Program-made: the position numbers and the translations under genes
Notes under the pieces: generated by a model
Told to the model about the DNA's origin: nothing
Database searches by the model: none
Seen by the model: only the letters and a program-made list of their open reading frames with translations
Shown: positions 38,136 through 49,859 of the stretch, piece by piece
Layout of the letters: each line of letters begins with the position of its first letter
Position numbering within the stretch: position 1 is the stretch's first letter
Origin: Neptunicella marina
GTDB taxonomy: Bacteria > Pseudomonadota > Gammaproteobacteria > Enterobacterales > Alteromonadaceae
Assembly (NCBI RefSeq): GCF_014270035.1
Contig: NZ_JACNEP010000003.1
Coordinates: 124,001 to 188,000 of the forward strand
Direction of reading: 5' to 3'
Length of the DNA stretch: 64,000 nt

Positions 38136-39532
38136 TTTCAGTTTCGCTCAGCTGGGTGGCTGATCAATTGCAAGGCAAGCTCTGTGGTGAAGATAAAACG
38201 ATAAAGGGCGTCAGCACTGACACCCGTACCATTGAAGCCGGAGACTTGTTTATTGCACTGACCGGACCAAATTTTAATGGCCATCGTTTTGTTGATGTGG
38301 CTGAGCAAAATGGTGCATCAGCATTAGTGGTGTCAGAGCCGGTAGAGACCAGTTTGCCCTGTATTCAGGTAAAAGATACCCGTGTTGCACTGGGGCGGTT
38401 AGGTGCAGCAGTAAAAGCCAAAGTGGCACCTAAAACCATCGCCATTACTGGTAGTAGCGGTAAAACCACAGTAAAAGAAATGGTGGCTTCTATTTTGTCA
38501 CGTAAGGGCAAAGTGTTGGCCACAAGCGGTAACTTCAATAACGATATTGGCGTACCGTTGACCTTGCTGCGTTTAAAGAAAAAACACAAATACGCAGTGA
38601 TCGAGCTGGGCGCTAATCATATAGGCGAAATTGCCTATACCACCGAACTGGTCAAACCCGATGTCGCAACTGTGCTTAATGCTGCAGCTGCACACTTGCA
38701 GGGGTTTGGCAGTTTATTGGGTGTTGCCCGTGCCAAGAGTGAAATATTTAATGGTTTAGGTGAAAACGGTGTGGCGATTTTAAATGCCGACAGCCAGTTT
38801 CATGATTTTTGGGCAGGCAAGCTCAATCACCTAAAACATGTTCAGCGTTTTTCTATGCAAGCCGGGTTTGATTATTCGGCACGCAATATTCAAATGCAGG
38901 CTGATGGTTGTGCCAGCTTTGAAATGCAAACGCCGCAGGGTACGGCCTTTGTTAATCTGGTTACACCAGGCATACATAATGTCACTAACGCACTGACCGC
39001 TGCTGCATTATCGATGGCCGTGGGGGCTACGTTAGAAGATGTACAACTTGGGCTGGAAAATATGATTCAGGTTAAGGGGCGTCTTAATGTGAGAACCCTG
39101 ACCAATCAGGTACGTCTAATCGACGATACCTACAACGCCAATGTGTCGTCGGTTAAAGCGGCGATCGATTTGTTAGCCAATTATACAGGTCGCCGAATTC
39201 TGATTTTGGGCGACATGGGGGAACTGGGCGATAAAGCGCGTTTTTATCATGAACAGGTCGGCGAATATGCCAAACAAGCTGGGTTAGATAACCTGTTTAC
39301 TTTGGGGGTATTAAGTCAGCATGCCAGTATCGTATTTAATGGTAACGGTCAGCATTTTAGTTCTGTTGAAGAGTTAGTCGCTCACCTTGAACAACAAGTT
39401 GCAGCTGAATATAAGGACATCAGCATATTGGTTAAAGGTTCACGTAGTGCCCGCATGGAAAGGGTAGTGGAAGCAATCGAGGTATCCTCTGTGGGAAAGC
39501 TTGAGCACCGCCAGGAGTCTATTGCATGCTGA
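38132..39532 (+). CDS. murF: UDP-MurNAc-tripeptide:D-Ala-D-Ala ligase MurF
   Basis: Adds D-Ala-D-Ala to complete the pentapeptide. 466 residues. ATP loop [53 protein letters not shown] and the final [14 protein letters not shown]. Overlaps murE by four bases and mraY by seven. Confidence 0.98.
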   Translation: MISVSLSWVADQLQGKLCGEDKTIKGVSTDTRTIEAGDLFIALTGPNFNGHRFVDVAEQNGASALVVSEPVETSLPCIQVKDTRVALGRLGAAVKAKVAPKTIAITGSSGKTTVKEMVASILSRKGKVLATSGNFNNDIGVPLTLLRLKKKHKYAVIELGANHIGEIAYTTELVKPDVATVLNAAAAHLQGFGSLLGVARAKSEIFNGLGENGVAILNADSQFHDFWAGKLNHLKHVQRFSMQAGFDYSARNIQMQADGCASFEMQTPQGTAFVNLVTPGIHNVTNALTAAALSMAVGATLEDVQLGLENMIQVKGRLNVRTLTNQVRLIDDTYNANVSSVKAAIDLLANYTGRRILILGDMGELGDKARFYHEQVGEYAKQAGLDNLFTLGVLSQHASIVFNGNGQHFSSVEELVAHLEQQVAAEYKDISILVKGSRSARMERVVEAIEVSSVGKLEHRQESIAC

Positions 39533-40608
39533 TTTGGTTAGCCAGTTGGTTACAGCAGTTTGATCCTGGCTTTAACGTTTTTTCTTATCTGACTTTACGT
39601 GCCATTTTAAGTACGTTGACAGCGCTGGGCATGGCCATTTTTATGGGGCCGCTGATGATCCGCTGGCTGCAACGCCTGCAAATTGGTCAGACGGTAAGAG
39701 ATGACGGACCTGAATCACATTTATCCAAGTCGGGTACACCGACTATGGGCGGTGTGTTAATTCTGGCGGCGATTGTTATCAGCACCTTATTGTGGGCAAA
39801 TTTGAGCAACCGTTATGTGCTGACCACGCTTTTCGTGATTATTAGCTATGGCATTATTGGTTTTGTTGACGACTATCGCAAAGTGATCCGCAAAGATGCT
39901 AAAGGCTTAATAGCCCGCTGGAAATATTTCTGGTTGTCTGCAGTGGCGATTTTGGTGGCATGGTTTCTATATTCGCAGCGTGAGTTGCCCGCCGAAACCG
40001 CTTTATTAGTGCCATTCTTTAAAGAAGTGATGCCGCAGCTGGGTATTATGTACATGCTACTGAGCTATTTTGTGTTAGTGGGTACCAGTAACGCAGTAAA
40101 CCTTACGGATGGTCTGGATGGTCTGGCTATCGTGCCGACCATTTTAGTCGCCGGTGCCTTTGCCATTTTTGCCTATGTTACCGGCAACATTAATTTCTCA
40201 GCTTACCTGAATATTCCCTACCTGCCGCTTGCCAGTGAGCTGGTAATTGTGTGCACCGCGATAGTTGGTGCGGGTCTGGGATTTTTATGGTTCAACACTT
40301 ATCCGGCGATGGTGTTTATGGGCGATGTTGGCTCATTGGCCTTAGGCGGCGCGCTGGGCATTATCGCCATTTTGGTACGTCAGGAATTGGTGCTGTTCAT
40401 CATGGGCGGCGTGTTTGTGATGGAAGCGGTGTCGGTGATATTGCAGGTTGGCTCATACAAACTGCGTGGTCAGCGTATTTTCCGCATGGCGCCAATCCAT
40501 CATCACTATGAATTAAAAGGCTGGCCAGAGCCGCGCGTGATAGTGCGTTTTTGGATCATCTCACTGATGCTGGTGCTGATTGGCCTGGCTACGTTGAAAC
40601 TAAGGTAA
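39526..40608 (+). CDS. mraY: Phospho-MurNAc-pentapeptide transferase MraY
   Basis: Ten-helix inner-membrane enzyme that makes lipid I from UDP-MurNAc-pentapeptide and undecaprenyl phosphate. 360 residues. The Mg-binding and catalytic aspartates are seen in [22 protein letters not shown] and [16 protein letters not shown]; the HHHYELKG loop is the conserved His cluster. Start overlaps murF. Confidence 0.98.
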   Translation: MLIWLASWLQQFDPGFNVFSYLTLRAILSTLTALGMAIFMGPLMIRWLQRLQIGQTVRDDGPESHLSKSGTPTMGGVLILAAIVISTLLWANLSNRYVLTTLFVIISYGIIGFVDDYRKVIRKDAKGLIARWKYFWLSAVAILVAWFLYSQRELPAETALLVPFFKEVMPQLGIMYMLLSYFVLVGTSNAVNLTDGLDGLAIVPTILVAGAFAIFAYVTGNINFSAYLNIPYLPLASELVIVCTAIVGAGLGFLWFNTYPAMVFMGDVGSLALGGALGIIAILVRQELVLFIMGGVFVMEAVSVILQVGSYKLRGQRIFRMAPIHHHYELKGWPEPRVIVRFWIISLMLVLIGLATLKLR

Positions 40609-40617
40609 CGAAATTAA

Positions 40618-41919
40618 ATGTCGATGCAGTTAGCGGGTAAAAACATTGCTGTGATTGGACTGGGTCAAACAGGTCTGTCGGCAATTGCGTTTTTAAAAGC
40701 GCACCACGCTAATGTATCTGCCTTCGACACTCGTGCCGGATATCAGGCAGTGGTGCCTGCCGGTGTGGTGGTGAGAACCGGAGAATTAGATGCCGGGCTA
40801 CTCACGCAAGCTGACATGATAGTGTTGAGTCCGGGGGTTGCATTGTCAACACCTGCCATTGCCGCTGCTAAAAATGCGGGTGTACCGGTTTTAGGTGATG
40901 TTGAAATCTTTGCTCAGTTTAATCATGTGCCGGTTCTAGCCATTACCGGTTCCAACGGTAAATCGACTGTTACCATGTTAGTCGCGCATATGCTGGAAAA
41001 AGCCGGTAAACGCGTATTAACCGGCGGTAATATTGGTGTGCCGGTGCTGGATTTACTGGGTAAACCGGCCGATTGCATCGTACTTGAATTATCCAGCTTC
41101 CAGTTAGAAACGACTTATAGCCTGCAAAAACTGGCAGCAACCGTATTAAACGTGAGTGACGATCATATGGATCGTTATGCTGGTTTTGACGATTATCGCG
41201 ATACCAAGCGCAGCATTTATAACTTAAGCCAGCATTGCATTGTTAACCGCGATGATCCTGCTACCGATTGTGCACAGGCTGAGAACTCACTGAGCTTTGG
41301 CTTAAGTGCCAGCAAAACCGGATTTGGTTTCGACCAGGCAACCAATACCATTTTGTTAGAGGGTAAACCCTGGTTGGAAATGCAAAAAGCCAGTCTGGCC
41401 GGGATGCACAATGTATTAAATATTCAGGCTGCTGCTGCCCTTGCCAGCTGCACGGGGGCTGAGCATTTTGCACTGCAAGCCGCTTGTACCGATTTTAACG
41501 GTTTACCTCATCGTTGTGAGCGCGTTAGCGATAAATTTGGCGCGCAGTGGATTAACGATTCTAAAGCGACCAATGTGGGCGCGACCATTGCTGCGATTGA
41601 AGGTTTACGACCCCAGGTAGCGGCCAGACTGATTTTAATTGCGGGTGGTGATGGTAAAGGTGCTGATTTCACGCCGCTTAAATCAGTATTTAGCTCAGTT
41701 GATCGCTTAATTACTTTAGGTCGTGATGGCGATAAAATTGCAGCCTGTTATGCTAATCCTGAGCCTGTAAGCAGCTTAGAACAAGCGGTGCAGTTAGCGG
41801 CAAAAGATATTCAACCGGGTGACATGGTGTTGTTATCGCCAGCCTGTGCCAGTTTGGATATGTTTAAAAACTACGCCGAACGCGGCCAGCGTTTTGCACT
41901 GGCTGTGGAGGCATTGTAA
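40618..41919 (+). CDS. murD: UDP-MurNAc-L-alanine:D-glutamate ligase MurD
   Basis: Adds D-Glu to UDP-MurNAc-L-Ala. 433 residues. N-terminal Rossmann-like start IAVIGLGQTGLSAIAFL, ATP loop ITGSNGKSTVTML, ELSSFQLETTYSL, LNVSDDHMDRY, NDSKATNVGATIAAIEGL and the ending LSPACASLDMFKNYAERG. The TAA overlaps the ftsW ATG by one base. Confidence 0.98.
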   Translation: MSMQLAGKNIAVIGLGQTGLSAIAFLKAHHANVSAFDTRAGYQAVVPAGVVVRTGELDAGLLTQADMIVLSPGVALSTPAIAAAKNAGVPVLGDVEIFAQFNHVPVLAITGSNGKSTVTMLVAHMLEKAGKRVLTGGNIGVPVLDLLGKPADCIVLELSSFQLETTYSLQKLAATVLNVSDDHMDRYAGFDDYRDTKRSIYNLSQHCIVNRDDPATDCAQAENSLSFGLSASKTGFGFDQATNTILLEGKPWLEMQKASLAGMHNVLNIQAAAALASCTGAEHFALQAACTDFNGLPHRCERVSDKFGAQWINDSKATNVGATIAAIEGLRPQVAARLILIAGGDGKGADFTPLKSVFSSVDRLITLGRDGDKIAACYANPEPVSSLEQAVQLAAKDIQPGDMVLLSPACASLDMFKNYAERGQRFALAVEAL

Positions 41920-43154
41920 TGGTTGCTGCAATGTCTGGTCATTTACGTGAACTGTTCAATTCCCGCCATGGTGAGATTGATCAGCGCCCTTATGATGCGT
42001 CAATTTTAGTGATTGCATTAGCGCTGCTAAGTATCGGTTTGATTGTGGTGACATCTGCTTCTATGCCGGCTGCCGCGCGTTTGTACGATAATCCTTTTTA
42101 TTTCGCTATTCGTCATTCAATTTATATTTGTGTCGCATTAATCGCATTTTTTGTCACGCTGCAAGTCCCGATGAAGTTGTGGCAGTGGGGGAACAGCTGG
42201 TTGTTGTTGGCCGCAATATTTTTGCTGATTGCTGTATTAATCATCGGAAAAAATGTCAACGGCAGTACCCGCTGGTTAGCGTTGGGACCTATTACCATTC
42301 AGGCGTCTGAGCCTGCCAAGTTGTTTTTCTTTGCTTATCTGGCCGGTTACTTAGTACGACGTTATGAGGAAGTCACCGAGAACATTAAAGGCTTTATCAA
42401 ACCACTGATTGTGTTCTTCGTTTTAGCGCTGTTATTACTGATGCAACCTGATTTGGGTACAGTTGTGGTTATGCTGGCGACCACCATAGGTTTATTGTTT
42501 TTGGCCGGCGCGCGTTTATGGCAGTTTTTTGCGCTGATGCTAACGGGTGCAATTGCAGTGGTAACCCTGATTATTACTTCGCCTTATCGAATGGCGCGGG
42601 TGACGTCTTTTATGGATCCGTGGGCTGATCCTTTTGGTAGTGGTTATCAGTTAACTCAATCGTTAATGGCCTATGGTCGTGGTGATATTTTTGGGCAGGG
42701 ATTAGGTAACAGTTTGCAAAAACTGGAATATCTGCCGGAAGCCCATACCGACTTTATTATGGCGATTCTGGCTGAAGAATTAGGTTTTGCCGGTGTAGCC
42801 TGCGTATTAATTTTAATGCTGATGCTGGTATTAAAAGCGCTCAGGCTGGGTAACAAAGCGTTAGATAAAGAACGCCCCTTTGATGCTTATCTGGCATATG
42901 CTATCGGCATTTGGTTTAGTTTCCAGACCGCGGTCAATATTGGGGCCAGTGCAGGCATTCTGCCAACTAAAGGCTTAACGTTACCTTTTGTAAGTTACGG
43001 TGGTTCAAGTTTGATCATTATGGCCATGGCCTTAGCTGTCTTAATGCGCATTGACTTTGAGTTGCGTATGGCCGATGTGCAGGTGGTTAGTGGAAAACGT
43101 AAGCGCATCAGCCAGGCCGCTCCTTCTGCGGAGAAGGAGAATGCAGATGACTAA
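41919..43154 (+). CDS. ftsW: Septal peptidoglycan glycosyltransferase FtsW
   Basis: SEDS-family membrane protein, 411 residues with about ten helices, polymerising lipid II at the septum with FtsI. Family blocks NGSTRWLALGPITIQASEPAKLFFFAYLAGYLVRR, MQPDLGTVVVML and GILPTKGLTLPFVSYGGSSLI are present; the essential Asp (family position about 297) lies in the EAHTDFIMAILAEELG loop. Confidence 0.97.
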   Translation: MVAAMSGHLRELFNSRHGEIDQRPYDASILVIALALLSIGLIVVTSASMPAAARLYDNPFYFAIRHSIYICVALIAFFVTLQVPMKLWQWGNSWLLLAAIFLLIAVLIIGKNVNGSTRWLALGPITIQASEPAKLFFFAYLAGYLVRRYEEVTENIKGFIKPLIVFFVLALLLLMQPDLGTVVVMLATTIGLLFLAGARLWQFFALMLTGAIAVVTLIITSPYRMARVTSFMDPWADPFGSGYQLTQSLMAYGRGDIFGQGLGNSLQKLEYLPEAHTDFIMAILAEELGFAGVACVLILMLMLVLKALRLGNKALDKERPFDAYLAYAIGIWFSFQTAVNIGASAGILPTKGLTLPFVSYGGSSLIIMAMALAVLMRIDFELRMADVQVVSGKRKRISQAAPSAEKENADD

Positions 43155-44217
43155 ATGTTTGTTAGTCATGGCAGGTGGTACCGGCGGGCATGTATTCCCG
43201 GGTATCGCAGTGGCTGATTATTTGAAATCGCAAGGTTGGTCAATCCATTGGCTTGGAACCTCACAGCGAATGGAAGCGCAAATTGTGCCAAAAGCGGGTT
43301 ATGACATCAGCTTCATTGACGTTGCGGGACTAAGAGGTAACGGCATTAAAGGCTGGTTAATGGCGCCGCTGACCTTGAGCAAAGCTTTATTTCAGGCACT
43401 TAGTGTTATGCGAAAGGTTAAGCCCGACGTGGTACTGGGCATGGGCGGGTTTGCCAGTGGACCTGGTGGCATTGCGGCATTTTTAAAAGGTATACCGTTA
43501 ATTTTGCACGAGCAAAATGCTGTGGCCGGTTTTACCAATAAGTTGCTTGCACCGCTGGCGAAAAAAGTCTTAACCGGTTTTGATGATACTTTTCCTCCAT
43601 CACAAAAAGTGAGTTGGGTGGGTAATCCGCTGCGTTCGGATATTCAGGTTCAACAAACCGAATCCTCTCATGAGGGCATCAATATTCTGGTGGTTGGCGG
43701 CAGTTTGGGTGCTCAGGCTTTAAATGAAGCCATGCCACAGATGCTAAACGCATTAAACCAGCCAGTAAGTATTTGGCATCAGTGTGGTGCAGGGCGGGAG
43801 CAACAGGTACGTAAAACCTATATAAGCGATGCTCAGGTTAAAGTTAGCGATTTTATCGATGATATGGCTGGTGCTTATCAATGGGCAGACTTAATTATTT
43901 GCCGTGCCGGTGCGCTGACAGTATCGGAAATCGCGATGGCAGGCAAAGCGGCGATATTTGTACCGCTGCCGTATGCCGTGGATGATCATCAAACCAAAAA
44001 TGCGCAGGCCTTAGTGCGTTGTGGTGCTGCCAGAATTGTAAAACAGAGTCATTCACTGGCGTTTGATTTGGCCGAACAAGTTAATCAACTTAGTGTCGAA
44101 AGACAACAGTTAACCCGTATGGGACAAGCGGCGACAAGTGTGGCGCGTCCGCAGGCAACCAAAGATGTTGCCGATGTATGTAAAGAATTAGCCAAGGTGG
44201 TAGCAGTAAATGAGTAA
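43147..44217 (+). CDS. murG: Lipid II synthase MurG
   Basis: Membrane-associated GT-B transferase that adds GlcNAc to lipid I. 356 residues. N-terminal Gly-rich loop [49 protein letters not shown] and [35 protein letters not shown]. Of two close ATGs (43141, 43147) I choose 43147, seven bases after AAGGAG; the other would leave a one-base gap. Overlaps the ftsW stop by eight bases. Confidence 0.97.
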   Translation: MTKCLLVMAGGTGGHVFPGIAVADYLKSQGWSIHWLGTSQRMEAQIVPKAGYDISFIDVAGLRGNGIKGWLMAPLTLSKALFQALSVMRKVKPDVVLGMGGFASGPGGIAAFLKGIPLILHEQNAVAGFTNKLLAPLAKKVLTGFDDTFPPSQKVSWVGNPLRSDIQVQQTESSHEGINILVVGGSLGAQALNEAMPQMLNALNQPVSIWHQCGAGREQQVRKTYISDAQVKVSDFIDDMAGAYQWADLIICRAGALTVSEIAMAGKAAIFVPLPYAVDDHQTKNAQALVRCGAARIVKQSHSLAFDLAEQVNQLSVERQQLTRMGQAATSVARPQATKDVADVCKELAKVVAVNE

Positions 44218-45661
44218 AACCAGCCCAACAACTTACACGGTGCCGGAAATGCGCCGCATTAAAAATATTCATTTTATCGGTATAGGTGGCGCCGGCATGG
44301 GTGGTATTGCCGAGGTATTACTGAATGAAGGTTACAATATCTCTGGTTCTGATATTCAGTCCGGCGCGATGACTGAACGGTTAACCGGGCTTGGTGCCAC
44401 TGTGTTTTTCTCGCATCAGGCCAGCAACGTAGAAAACGTGCATGTGGTTGTTGTCTCGAGTGCCGTGGACAAAACCAACCCTGAAATTATGGCGGCAATT
44501 GAAGCCCGTATTCCTGTTATTCGCCGCGCTGAAATGCTGGCAGAACTGATGCGTTTTCGTCATGGCATTGCAGTGGCAGGCACCCACGGAAAAACGACCA
44601 CCACCAGTTTACTGGCAACCATCTTTGCTGAAGCCGAATGCGACCCCACTTTTGTGATTGGCGGACTGCTAAATAGTGCAGGCACTAACGCACGCTTGGG
44701 TAACAGCCGCTATTTGATTGCTGAAGCTGACGAAAGTGATGCGTCATTCCTGCACTTGCAGCCCATGGTTTCGGTGGTCACTAACATTGAACCCGATCAT
44801 ATGGGCACCTATGAAGGTGACTTCCAGCGTATGCAGGATACCTATATTGAATTCCTGCATAACTTACCGTTTTACGGATTGGCGGTGATGTGTGGTGATG
44901 ATCCAGTCGTGTGCGAATTGCTGCCGCGTATTGGACGCAAATGCCTGACTTACGGCGTTGGTGAGCACAATGATGTACGCGCAATTGATATTCAACATGG
45001 TTTTAACCGCAGTACTTTTACCGTGTTGCGCTCTGGCAAACAACCATTGACCCTGACCATTAATTTGCCGGGTCATCATAATGTCTTAAATTCTCTTGCT
45101 GCTATCGCCGTAGCAACTGATGAAGGTATCGATGATGACGCCATCGTAGCTGCACTGGCTTCATTTGGTGGCATAGGCCGCCGCTTCGAAATGCTGGGTG
45201 AATTTGAAACCGGTAACGGTAAAGCGATTTTGGTGGATGATTATGGGCATCACCCCACCGAGGTTGCCGCAACAATAGCGGTGGCACGCAATAACTGGCC
45301 GGATCGTCGTTTAGTGATGGCTTACCAGCCACACCGCTTTACCCGAACCCGCGATTTATACGAAGACTTTGTCAAAGTTCTGTCTCAGGTTGATGTGTTG
45401 TTATTGCTCGAAGTGTACAGTGCCGGAGAAGTACCGATTGACGGGGCAGACAGTAAATCTTTGTGTCGTTCCATTCGCCAGCGTGGGCAAATTGAACCGA
45501 TTTATATTGCTAACAAAGATGAGTTACCCGCCATACTGGCTGAGCAATTACAGGATGGTGATATTGTACTCACTCAAGGTGCAGGCAATATTGGTGGACT
45601 CGCCAAAGTGCTGCAAAAAACTCAACTGGATATTGAAGCATTAAAAGGGGCTAGTGCATGA
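44210..45661 (+). CDS. murC: UDP-N-acetylmuramate:L-alanine ligase MurC
   Basis: First peptide-adding ligase; 483 residues. Rossmann-like start [26 protein letters not shown] loop [69 protein letters not shown] and [12 protein letters not shown]. Overlaps murG by eight and ddlB by four bases. Confidence 0.98.
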   Translation: MSKTSPTTYTVPEMRRIKNIHFIGIGGAGMGGIAEVLLNEGYNISGSDIQSGAMTERLTGLGATVFFSHQASNVENVHVVVVSSAVDKTNPEIMAAIEARIPVIRRAEMLAELMRFRHGIAVAGTHGKTTTTSLLATIFAEAECDPTFVIGGLLNSAGTNARLGNSRYLIAEADESDASFLHLQPMVSVVTNIEPDHMGTYEGDFQRMQDTYIEFLHNLPFYGLAVMCGDDPVVCELLPRIGRKCLTYGVGEHNDVRAIDIQHGFNRSTFTVLRSGKQPLTLTINLPGHHNVLNSLAAIAVATDEGIDDDAIVAALASFGGIGRRFEMLGEFETGNGKAILVDDYGHHPTEVAATIAVARNNWPDRRLVMAYQPHRFTRTRDLYEDFVKVLSQVDVLLLLEVYSAGEVPIDGADSKSLCRSIRQRGQIEPIYIANKDELPAILAEQLQDGDIVLTQGAGNIGGLAKVLQKTQLDIEALKGASA

Positions 45662-46593
45662 GCACGGTAAATCATTACGGAAAAGTTGCCGTGATGTTTG
45701 GCGGCCATTCTGCCGAACGTGAGGTGAGCCTGCGCTCAGGACAGGCAGTGTTGGATGCACTACTGTCACGTGGCGTTGATGCGTATAAATTTGATCCAGC
45801 TGTACGTTCTGTAAGTGAACTGGTGGCAGAGAAGTTTGATAATGTTTTGATCATGTTACATGGTCGCGGCGGTGAAGACGGCAGCCTGCAAGGATTACTT
45901 GAGCAGTTACAAATCCCCTATACCGGTAGTGGCGTGTTAGGTTCAGCCCTGTCGATGGATAAAATTCGTACAAAACAAATATTTAGTAGTGTTGGGCTAC
46001 CTACTGCAAATTATAAAATTGTGGAAAAAAGCTGCTTTGATGCGGGATCCTGCGAGGTTATAATGCAGGAGTTTGGGGGCGCAATCATGGTGAAACCGGC
46101 GCTGGAAGGTTCCAGTATCGGTATGACCAAGGTGACAAAATCTGCACAATTGCTCGGCGCGGTACAGCACGCATTTAAATACGATAATAATGTACTGCTC
46201 GAGCAATATATTGAAGGTAGTGAATTTACGGTCAGTATTCTTGACGGTAAAGCGCTTCCTTCTATTCGCATGTCTACTCCCCGTGATTTTTATGACTACG
46301 AAGCCAAGTATCAGGCTGACAGTACGCAATATTTTTGTCCCAGTGGCGCCAGTGATGAGCTGGAAACGCAACTGGCTGACTATGCAGAACGTGCGTTTAA
46401 GGCGGTAGGTGCTGGTAGTTGGGGACGTGTGGATTTTATGTGTGATAGCGCGGGTCAGTTGTATTTGCTGGAAGTGAATACAGTGCCGGGCATGACGGCT
46501 AAAAGCTTAGTGCCAATGGCAGCCAAACAAGCAGGTTACAGCTTTGCTGATTTGGTCGAAAAAGTGTTATCTGGCGCCGGCCTGAATAAATAG
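45658..46593 (+). CDS. ddlB: D-alanine:D-alanine ligase DdlB
   Basis: ATP-grasp enzyme of 311 residues making D-Ala-D-Ala. [21 protein letters not shown] gives the opening with the catalytic Glu; [17 protein letters not shown], the ATP-grasp core [14 protein letters not shown], and the Mg ligands in RVDFM and [20 protein letters not shown]. The Tyr of YTGSGVLG and the overall motifs point to D-Ala, not D-lactate, specificity. Confidence 0.97.
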   Translation: MSTVNHYGKVAVMFGGHSAEREVSLRSGQAVLDALLSRGVDAYKFDPAVRSVSELVAEKFDNVLIMLHGRGGEDGSLQGLLEQLQIPYTGSGVLGSALSMDKIRTKQIFSSVGLPTANYKIVEKSCFDAGSCEVIMQEFGGAIMVKPALEGSSIGMTKVTKSAQLLGAVQHAFKYDNNVLLEQYIEGSEFTVSILDGKALPSIRMSTPRDFYDYEAKYQADSTQYFCPSGASDELETQLADYAERAFKAVGAGSWGRVDFMCDSAGQLYLLEVNTVPGMTAKSLVPMAAKQAGYSFADLVEKVLSGAGLNK

Positions 46594-46602
46594 GACTGGA
46601 AG

Positions 46603-47346
46603 GTGAAAATAACCGGTGAAAAAAAAGCCATTTTACTCAGACCAGGGTTCTGGTTTGGTGTGGCATTTTTTATCACTGTGGTGCTTAGCATTATCTGGGC
46701 TACCGCGCGCTTAAACGACTGGTTAAAGGATGAACAGCGTTTGCCGGTGCAAAAGATTATGATAGCCGGTCAACGTCATTTTATTAAAGATGAGGACGTG
46801 GCCAGAACGGTACGTAAGGCGCAGCCCGGTAGTTTTTTTGAACTGGATGTGAATAAAGCGCTGGCGGCTGTGGAAGCTATGCCATGGGTGCACAAAGCCT
46901 CGGTGCGCAAAGAGTGGCCGAGTACCTTAAAAGTATATTTGATTGAGCAAGTGCCGGTAGCGCACTGGAATTCGGATAGTTTGCTCAATCAACAAGGTAA
47001 TTTATTTAATGGTCAAATGAATGAGGAACAAGATCAACTGCCTCAGTTATTTGGACCGGGTGGTAGTGAACAAACTGCGTTGCAGGGCTATCGGGCCATG
47101 CAGCAGCTGTTGGATAACAGCCAGTTGAAAATTGAAGAATTACAGCTGAGTGAGCGTTTTGCCTGGCAAATTAAACTCAGTAACGGCATTAAGCTAAATA
47201 TTGGCCGCGAAGAATTTATCGACAGAGTGCAGCGTTTTGTGGATGTATATCCGATGCTGGTGAAAAGCGATAGAGCGGTCGATTATGTTGATTTGCGATA
47301 TGACACTGGATTAGCAGTGGGTTGGAAACAAAAAAGTGAGAGTTAA
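46603..47346 (+). CDS. ftsQ: Cell division protein FtsQ
   Basis: Bitopic divisome protein of 247 residues: cytosolic tail, one membrane helix at about 16-36, the POTRA domain (LPVQKIMIAGQRHFIKDEDVARTVRKA ... AMPWVHKASVRKEWPSTLKVYLIEQVPVAHW) and the FtsQ beta domain. It anchors FtsB and FtsL. Starts at GTG 46603 after GGAAG. Confidence 0.95.
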   Translation: MKITGEKKAILLRPGFWFGVAFFITVVLSIIWATARLNDWLKDEQRLPVQKIMIAGQRHFIKDEDVARTVRKAQPGSFFELDVNKALAAVEAMPWVHKASVRKEWPSTLKVYLIEQVPVAHWNSDSLLNQQGNLFNGQMNEEQDQLPQLFGPGGSEQTALQGYRAMQQLLDNSQLKIEELQLSERFAWQIKLSNGIKLNIGREEFIDRVQRFVDVYPMLVKSDRAVDYVDLRYDTGLAVGWKQKSES

Positions 47347-47350
47347 CACT

Positions 47351-48580
47351 ATGTCGAAGGTAGCGGATCGCAACCTGGTGGTTGGATTGGATATTGGCAC
47401 TAGCCGTGTAAAAGCTGTGGTTGGCGAAATGCTGACTGACGGTGGTGTCAGTATTGTTGGCGTGGGTAGTCATCCTTCCCGAGGCATGGATAAAGGCGGT
47501 GTTAATGATTTGAATCTGGTAGTTCAATCTGTGCAGCGCGCCGTAGATGAAATGGAACTGATGGCGGACTGTAAAGTGTCATCAGTATTTTTATCGGTAT
47601 CTGGCCGTCATGTGCAATGCCAGAACGAAAATGGCATGGTGCCAATCAATAATAAAGAAGTAACCCAGGACGATGTGGACAATGTTATCCATGCGGCCCG
47701 TTCGGTACCTATTGCAGCAGAGCGTCGCTTATTACACGTCTTACCGCAGGACTTTACGATTGACGTGCAGGAAAAGATTAAGAATCCAGTCGGTATGTCT
47801 GGTGTGCGAATGGAAGCCGAAGTTCATATTGTGACCTGTGCTGACGACATGGCTAAAAATCTGGTTAAGTGTGTTGAGCGCTGTGGTTTACATGGTGATC
47901 AGCTGATTTTCTCCGCTCTGGCGTCAAGCTACGCGGTGTTAACCGATGATGAAAAAGAGTTAGGAGTGTGTGTAGTGGATATCGGTGGCGGAACCATCGA
48001 TATCGTAATTTATGCCGAGGGAGCGATTCGCCATACCGCGGTTATCCCGGTCGCCGGAAATCAGATCACCAGTGATATCGCTAAAATATTCCGTACGCCA
48101 ATTAGTCACGCGGAAGAAATTAAAATTAATTACGCCTGTGCATTAAAAGATTTGGTGCGCATGGATGAAAGCATTGAAGTGCCCAGTGTGGGTGGACGCC
48201 CTGCACGTGCCATGTCTCGTCATACGCTGGCCGAGGTGATTGAGCCGCGTTATCAGGAATTGTTTGAACTGGTACTGGAAGAAATCAAAGCCAGTGGTTT
48301 GGAAGAGCAGATTGCAGCTGGTGTGGTATTAACCGGTGGCACCGCCAAAATGGAAGGTGCTGTGGAATTTGCTGAAGAAATTTTCCAGATGCCAGTTCGC
48401 ACGGGATCTCCGATGGGGGTTAAAGGCCTGTCGGAATATGTTGAGGATCCCACCTATGCGACTGCGGTTGGTTTGTTGCAGTATGGCAAGATGGATTTAG
48501 TCTCTAAGCAATCATCTAAAGAGAAATCCACAGAAAGCTTGTGGCATCGTTTACAAAGCTTTTTTAAAGGTGAGTTTTAA
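47351..48580 (+). CDS. ftsA: Cell division protein FtsA
   Basis: Actin-like protein of 409 residues that tethers FtsZ to the membrane and recruits the late divisome. Phosphate-1 loop VVGLDIGTSRVKAVV, phosphate-2 VVDIGGGTIDIVIY, adenosine motif GVVLTGGTAKMEG, and the C-terminal amphipathic membrane-targeting helix LWHRLQSFFKGEF. I start at ATG 47351; a GTG at 47336 would overlap ftsQ and adds residues outside the family. Confidence 0.98.
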   Translation: MSKVADRNLVVGLDIGTSRVKAVVGEMLTDGGVSIVGVGSHPSRGMDKGGVNDLNLVVQSVQRAVDEMELMADCKVSSVFLSVSGRHVQCQNENGMVPINNKEVTQDDVDNVIHAARSVPIAAERRLLHVLPQDFTIDVQEKIKNPVGMSGVRMEAEVHIVTCADDMAKNLVKCVERCGLHGDQLIFSALASSYAVLTDDEKELGVCVVDIGGGTIDIVIYAEGAIRHTAVIPVAGNQITSDIAKIFRTPISHAEEIKINYACALKDLVRMDESIEVPSVGGRPARAMSRHTLAEVIEPRYQELFELVLEEIKASGLEEQIAAGVVLTGGTAKMEGAVEFAEEIFQMPVRTGSPMGVKGLSEYVEDPTYATAVGLLQYGKMDLVSKQSSKEKSTESLWHRLQSFFKGEF

Positions 48581-48680
48581 GTGTGCGCACCAGGGAAAAA
48601 TAGGTACGTACATTCATTAGAAGTAAAAAATTACGGTGCAGTTGATGCCGTACAACGCCCAAAAAATCGGAGAGAGAATT

Positions 48681-49841
48681 ATGTTTGAACTTATGGATAG
48701 TCACAGCGAAGAAGCTGTTATTAAAGTAATAGGTGTCGGTGGCGGTGGTGGAAACGCAATCGAACACATGGTTGAACAAAGCATTGAAGGTGTTGAGTTT
48801 ATTGCAGTCAACACAGATGCGCAGGTGTTACGCAAGTCATCTGCCGATGTCACCATTCAAATCGGTTCGAGTGTTACCAAAGGTTTAGGTGCGGGGGCCA
48901 ATCCTGAAATTGGTCGCAGTGCAGCAATCGAAGACAACGACACTATTCGCCAGACGTTGGCAGGTGCTGATATGGTCTTTATCACCGCTGGAATGGGGGG
49001 CGGTACCGGAACCGGTGCAGCGCCAGAAGTGGCAAAAATTGCGCGTGAATTAGGTATCCTGACGGTTGCAGTTATCACCAAGCCATTTGCTTTTGAAGGC
49101 AAAAAACGTATCGGTTTTGCAGAAGAAGGCAGTGAAGAGCTGGCCAAAAATGTTGACTCGTTAATCACCATCCCTAACGAAAAACTGCTGAAAGTGATGC
49201 CAAAAGGTACCCCATTACTGGAAGCTTTTAGTGCGGCGAATGACGTATTACGTGGTGCGGTTCAGGGTATTGCGGAGCTTATTACTCGTCCGGGTCTAAT
49301 TAACGTGGACTTCGCCGACGTGAAAACTGTGATGTCAGAAATGGGCACTGCAATGATGGGGAGCGGCAGCGCTAAAGGTGCAGATCGTGCAGAAGAAGCT
49401 GCAGAAATGGCCATCGCGAGTCCTTTGCTGGAAGACATCGATTTGTCAGGCGCTCGCGGTATTTTGGTTAACATTACCTGTGGTCCTGATTTTAGTATTG
49501 ATGAATTTGAAACCGTGGGTAATGCGGTTAAAGCGTTTGCATCTGAAAATGCTACTGTGGTTGTGGGTACCGTTATTGATATGGAACTGCAGGACGAGTT
49601 ACGTGTCACAGTAGTAGCAACGGGTATTGGCGCAGAGCGTAAGCCGGATATTTCTCTGGTCAGTAATAAACAGCCACGTCGTGAAGATACTGGTTATCGT
49701 CAGATGAACATTAATGATTCTTATGCTTCTTCAAGTGCGGGCAACACGGCGACGAAACTCAACCCAAGTGAAGAAAGCGACGAATACGAAAAAGACGATT
49801 ATCTGGATATTCCAGCGTTTTTACGTAAGCAGGCAGACTAG
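48681..49841 (+). CDS. ftsZ: Cell division protein FtsZ
   Basis: Tubulin-like GTPase forming the Z-ring, 386 residues. GTP-binding GGGGNAIEHM and the tubulin signature GGGTGTGAAPEVAKIA; T7-loop residues NVDFADVKTVM. A short linker leads to the C-terminal conserved peptide YLDIPAFLRKQAD that binds FtsA, ZipA and ZapD (gene at 57691-58443). GGAGAGAA at 48669-48676 is the RBS for this ATG; a frame start at 48636 lacks one. Confidence 0.99.
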   Translation: MFELMDSHSEEAVIKVIGVGGGGGNAIEHMVEQSIEGVEFIAVNTDAQVLRKSSADVTIQIGSSVTKGLGAGANPEIGRSAAIEDNDTIRQTLAGADMVFITAGMGGGTGTGAAPEVAKIARELGILTVAVITKPFAFEGKKRIGFAEEGSEELAKNVDSLITIPNEKLLKVMPKGTPLLEAFSAANDVLRGAVQGIAELITRPGLINVDFADVKTVMSEMGTAMMGSGSAKGADRAEEAAEMAIASPLLEDIDLSGARGILVNITCGPDFSIDEFETVGNAVKAFASENATVVVGTVIDMELQDELRVTVVATGIGAERKPDISLVSNKQPRREDTGYRQMNINDSYASSSAGNTATKLNPSEESDEYEKDDYLDIPAFLRKQAD

Positions 49842-49859
49842 GCATTTAGTGGAAATATT